Shown here in pieces: positions 26,958 to 27,183 of a DNA stretch of 27,183 bases. The translations under genes and the position numbers were made by a program. How positions within the stretch are numbered: the first letter of the stretch is position 1; each line of letters begins with the position of its first letter. A model generated the notes under the pieces. The model searched no databases and was not told where the DNA came from. It saw only the letters and a program-made list of their open reading frames with translations. The DNA is from Candidatus Segetimicrobium genomatis (lineage in GTDB: Bacteria > Sysuimicrobiota > Sysuimicrobiia > Sysuimicrobiales > Segetimicrobiaceae): NCBI GenBank assembly GCA_005883865.1, contig VBAO01000164.1, positions 1 through 27,183 on the forward strand. The letters are read 5' to 3'.

Positions 26958-26987
26958 TTGACAGTAAGAATACGCCCTTGTTACCAT
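26958..26987 (+). promoter_or_regulatory. Sigma70-type promoter TTGACA-N18-TACCAT with TG extension
   Basis: A perfect -35 hexamer TTGACA (26958-26963) is followed 18 nt later by TACCAT (26982-26987, four of six), itself preceded by the TGn extension at 26979-26981. RNA would start near 26994, about 75 nt before the ATG of the last gene and about 15 nt before the terminator hairpin. The hexamer match in such GC-rich DNA makes chance unlikely. Confidence 0.7.
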
Positions 26988-27008
26988 GATCCGGGTTTGC
27001 GGCCCGAA

Positions 27009-27053
27009 CGTCCGCGCGTTGCGTGCCGGTCCGGATCGCGGACGCTTTTTTTT
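27009..27053 (+). terminator. Intrinsic terminator (possible attenuator) with T8 tract
   Basis: CGTCCGCG (27009-27016) pairs perfectly with CGCGGACG (27037-27044). A competing inner hairpin GTCCG/CGGAC (27029-27033 with 27039-27043) uses the same right arm. One base later come eight Ts (27046-27053). It lies downstream of the promoter at 26958 and upstream of the ATG at 27068, so RNA from that promoter must read through it. It could also end the nuo transcript. Confidence 0.75.
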
Positions 27054-27067
27054 GCCCAGGAGAGTCC

Positions 27068-27183
27068 ATGGCGCATCAGCACGACGCCGCCAGGTCTTCG
27101 TCCGACGAACAGATCCTCCACCAGATCGCGACCAAGGAACGAGAACTGCAGGAGCAGCTGACCCAGGCGCAGCGCGAGGCGGC
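27068..27183 (+). CDS. Coiled-coil protein, 3' truncated by window end; possibly an A/V-type ATPase stalk subunit
   Basis: Only 38 residues are in view: MAHQHDAARSSSDEQILHQI followed by a highly charged, Glu/Gln/Lys-rich stretch with helical heptad character. The ATG at 27068 is preceded by AGGAGAG at 27058-27064, a strong ribosome-binding site, so the start is well supported. A short polar head followed by a long coiled coil is what peripheral-stalk subunits (G/H or E) of A/V-type ATPases look like, and such genes often sit near respiratory operons. The sequence seen is too short to prove it; a generic coiled-coil protein is equally possible. Its leader carries a promoter and an intrinsic terminator, suggesting control by termination/readthrough. 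Confidence 0.6.
   Translation, partial: MAHQHDAARSSSDEQILHQIATKERELQEQLTQAQREA

Overview
The window is about 27 kb of dense, high-GC (near 70 % by eye) bacterial DNA. It is almost wholly coding and organised as long co-directional operons with many 1-4 nt start/stop overlaps. I see no tRNA, rRNA, CRISPR array, insertion sequence or phage region. The genes are core metabolism: histidine synthesis, the TCA cycle and respiration. The adjacent rapZ-yvcK pair is typical of Gram-positive-type (Terrabacteria) lineages. The succinate dehydrogenase resembles the actinobacterial Sdh1 type. A high-GC, aerobic or facultatively respiring member of a poorly cultured Terrabacteria-like lineage fits, but I cannot name the phylum.

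Layout. (1) 1-4024, plus strand: the distal part of a his operon, hisD(3' part, disrupted)-hisB-hisH-hisA-hisF-hisIE. (2) 4040-7425, plus: a metallophosphoesterase, an S9 acylaminoacyl-peptidase-like enzyme and a PduO-type cobalamin adenosyltransferase. (3) 7457-9757, minus: an aspartase/fumarase-superfamily lyase, best read as aspartase, followed by a membrane-anchored ClpP/SppA-like serine protease. (4) 9918-17349, plus: a TCA operon, sdhC-sdhA-sdhB-icd-mdh-sucC-sucD, divergent from the lyase. (5) 17400-19968, plus: an extended -10 promoter, a small DUF360/holin_4_2-type membrane protein, rapZ and yvcK. (6) 20033-26918, plus: nuoA-H-J-K-L-M-N, exactly the seven membrane subunits of complex I, with none of the hydrophilic-arm genes (B, C, D, E, F, G, I) between them. 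(7) 26919-27183: a leader with a strong promoter, a perfect palindrome and an intrinsic terminator in front of a coiled-coil gene cut by the window end.

How the genes work together: isocitrate dehydrogenase, succinyl-CoA synthetase, succinate dehydrogenase and malate dehydrogenase cover much of the oxidative TCA cycle. The lyase can feed fumarate from aspartate. SDH and complex I then pass electrons to quinone.

The most unusual points are the membrane-arm-only nuo cluster, the promoter-to-terminator leader at the right end, and a Cys/His-rich SDH membrane anchor that may hold a membrane-embedded Rieske-type cluster. In addition, six otherwise normal housekeeping genes (hisD, sucC, sucD, yvcK, nuoA, nuoN) each lack a short internal segment of very roughly 20-65 nt, several at the most conserved motif. 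Because this repeats across unrelated essential genes, a consensus or assembly defect is the leading explanation and read mapping would decide it.
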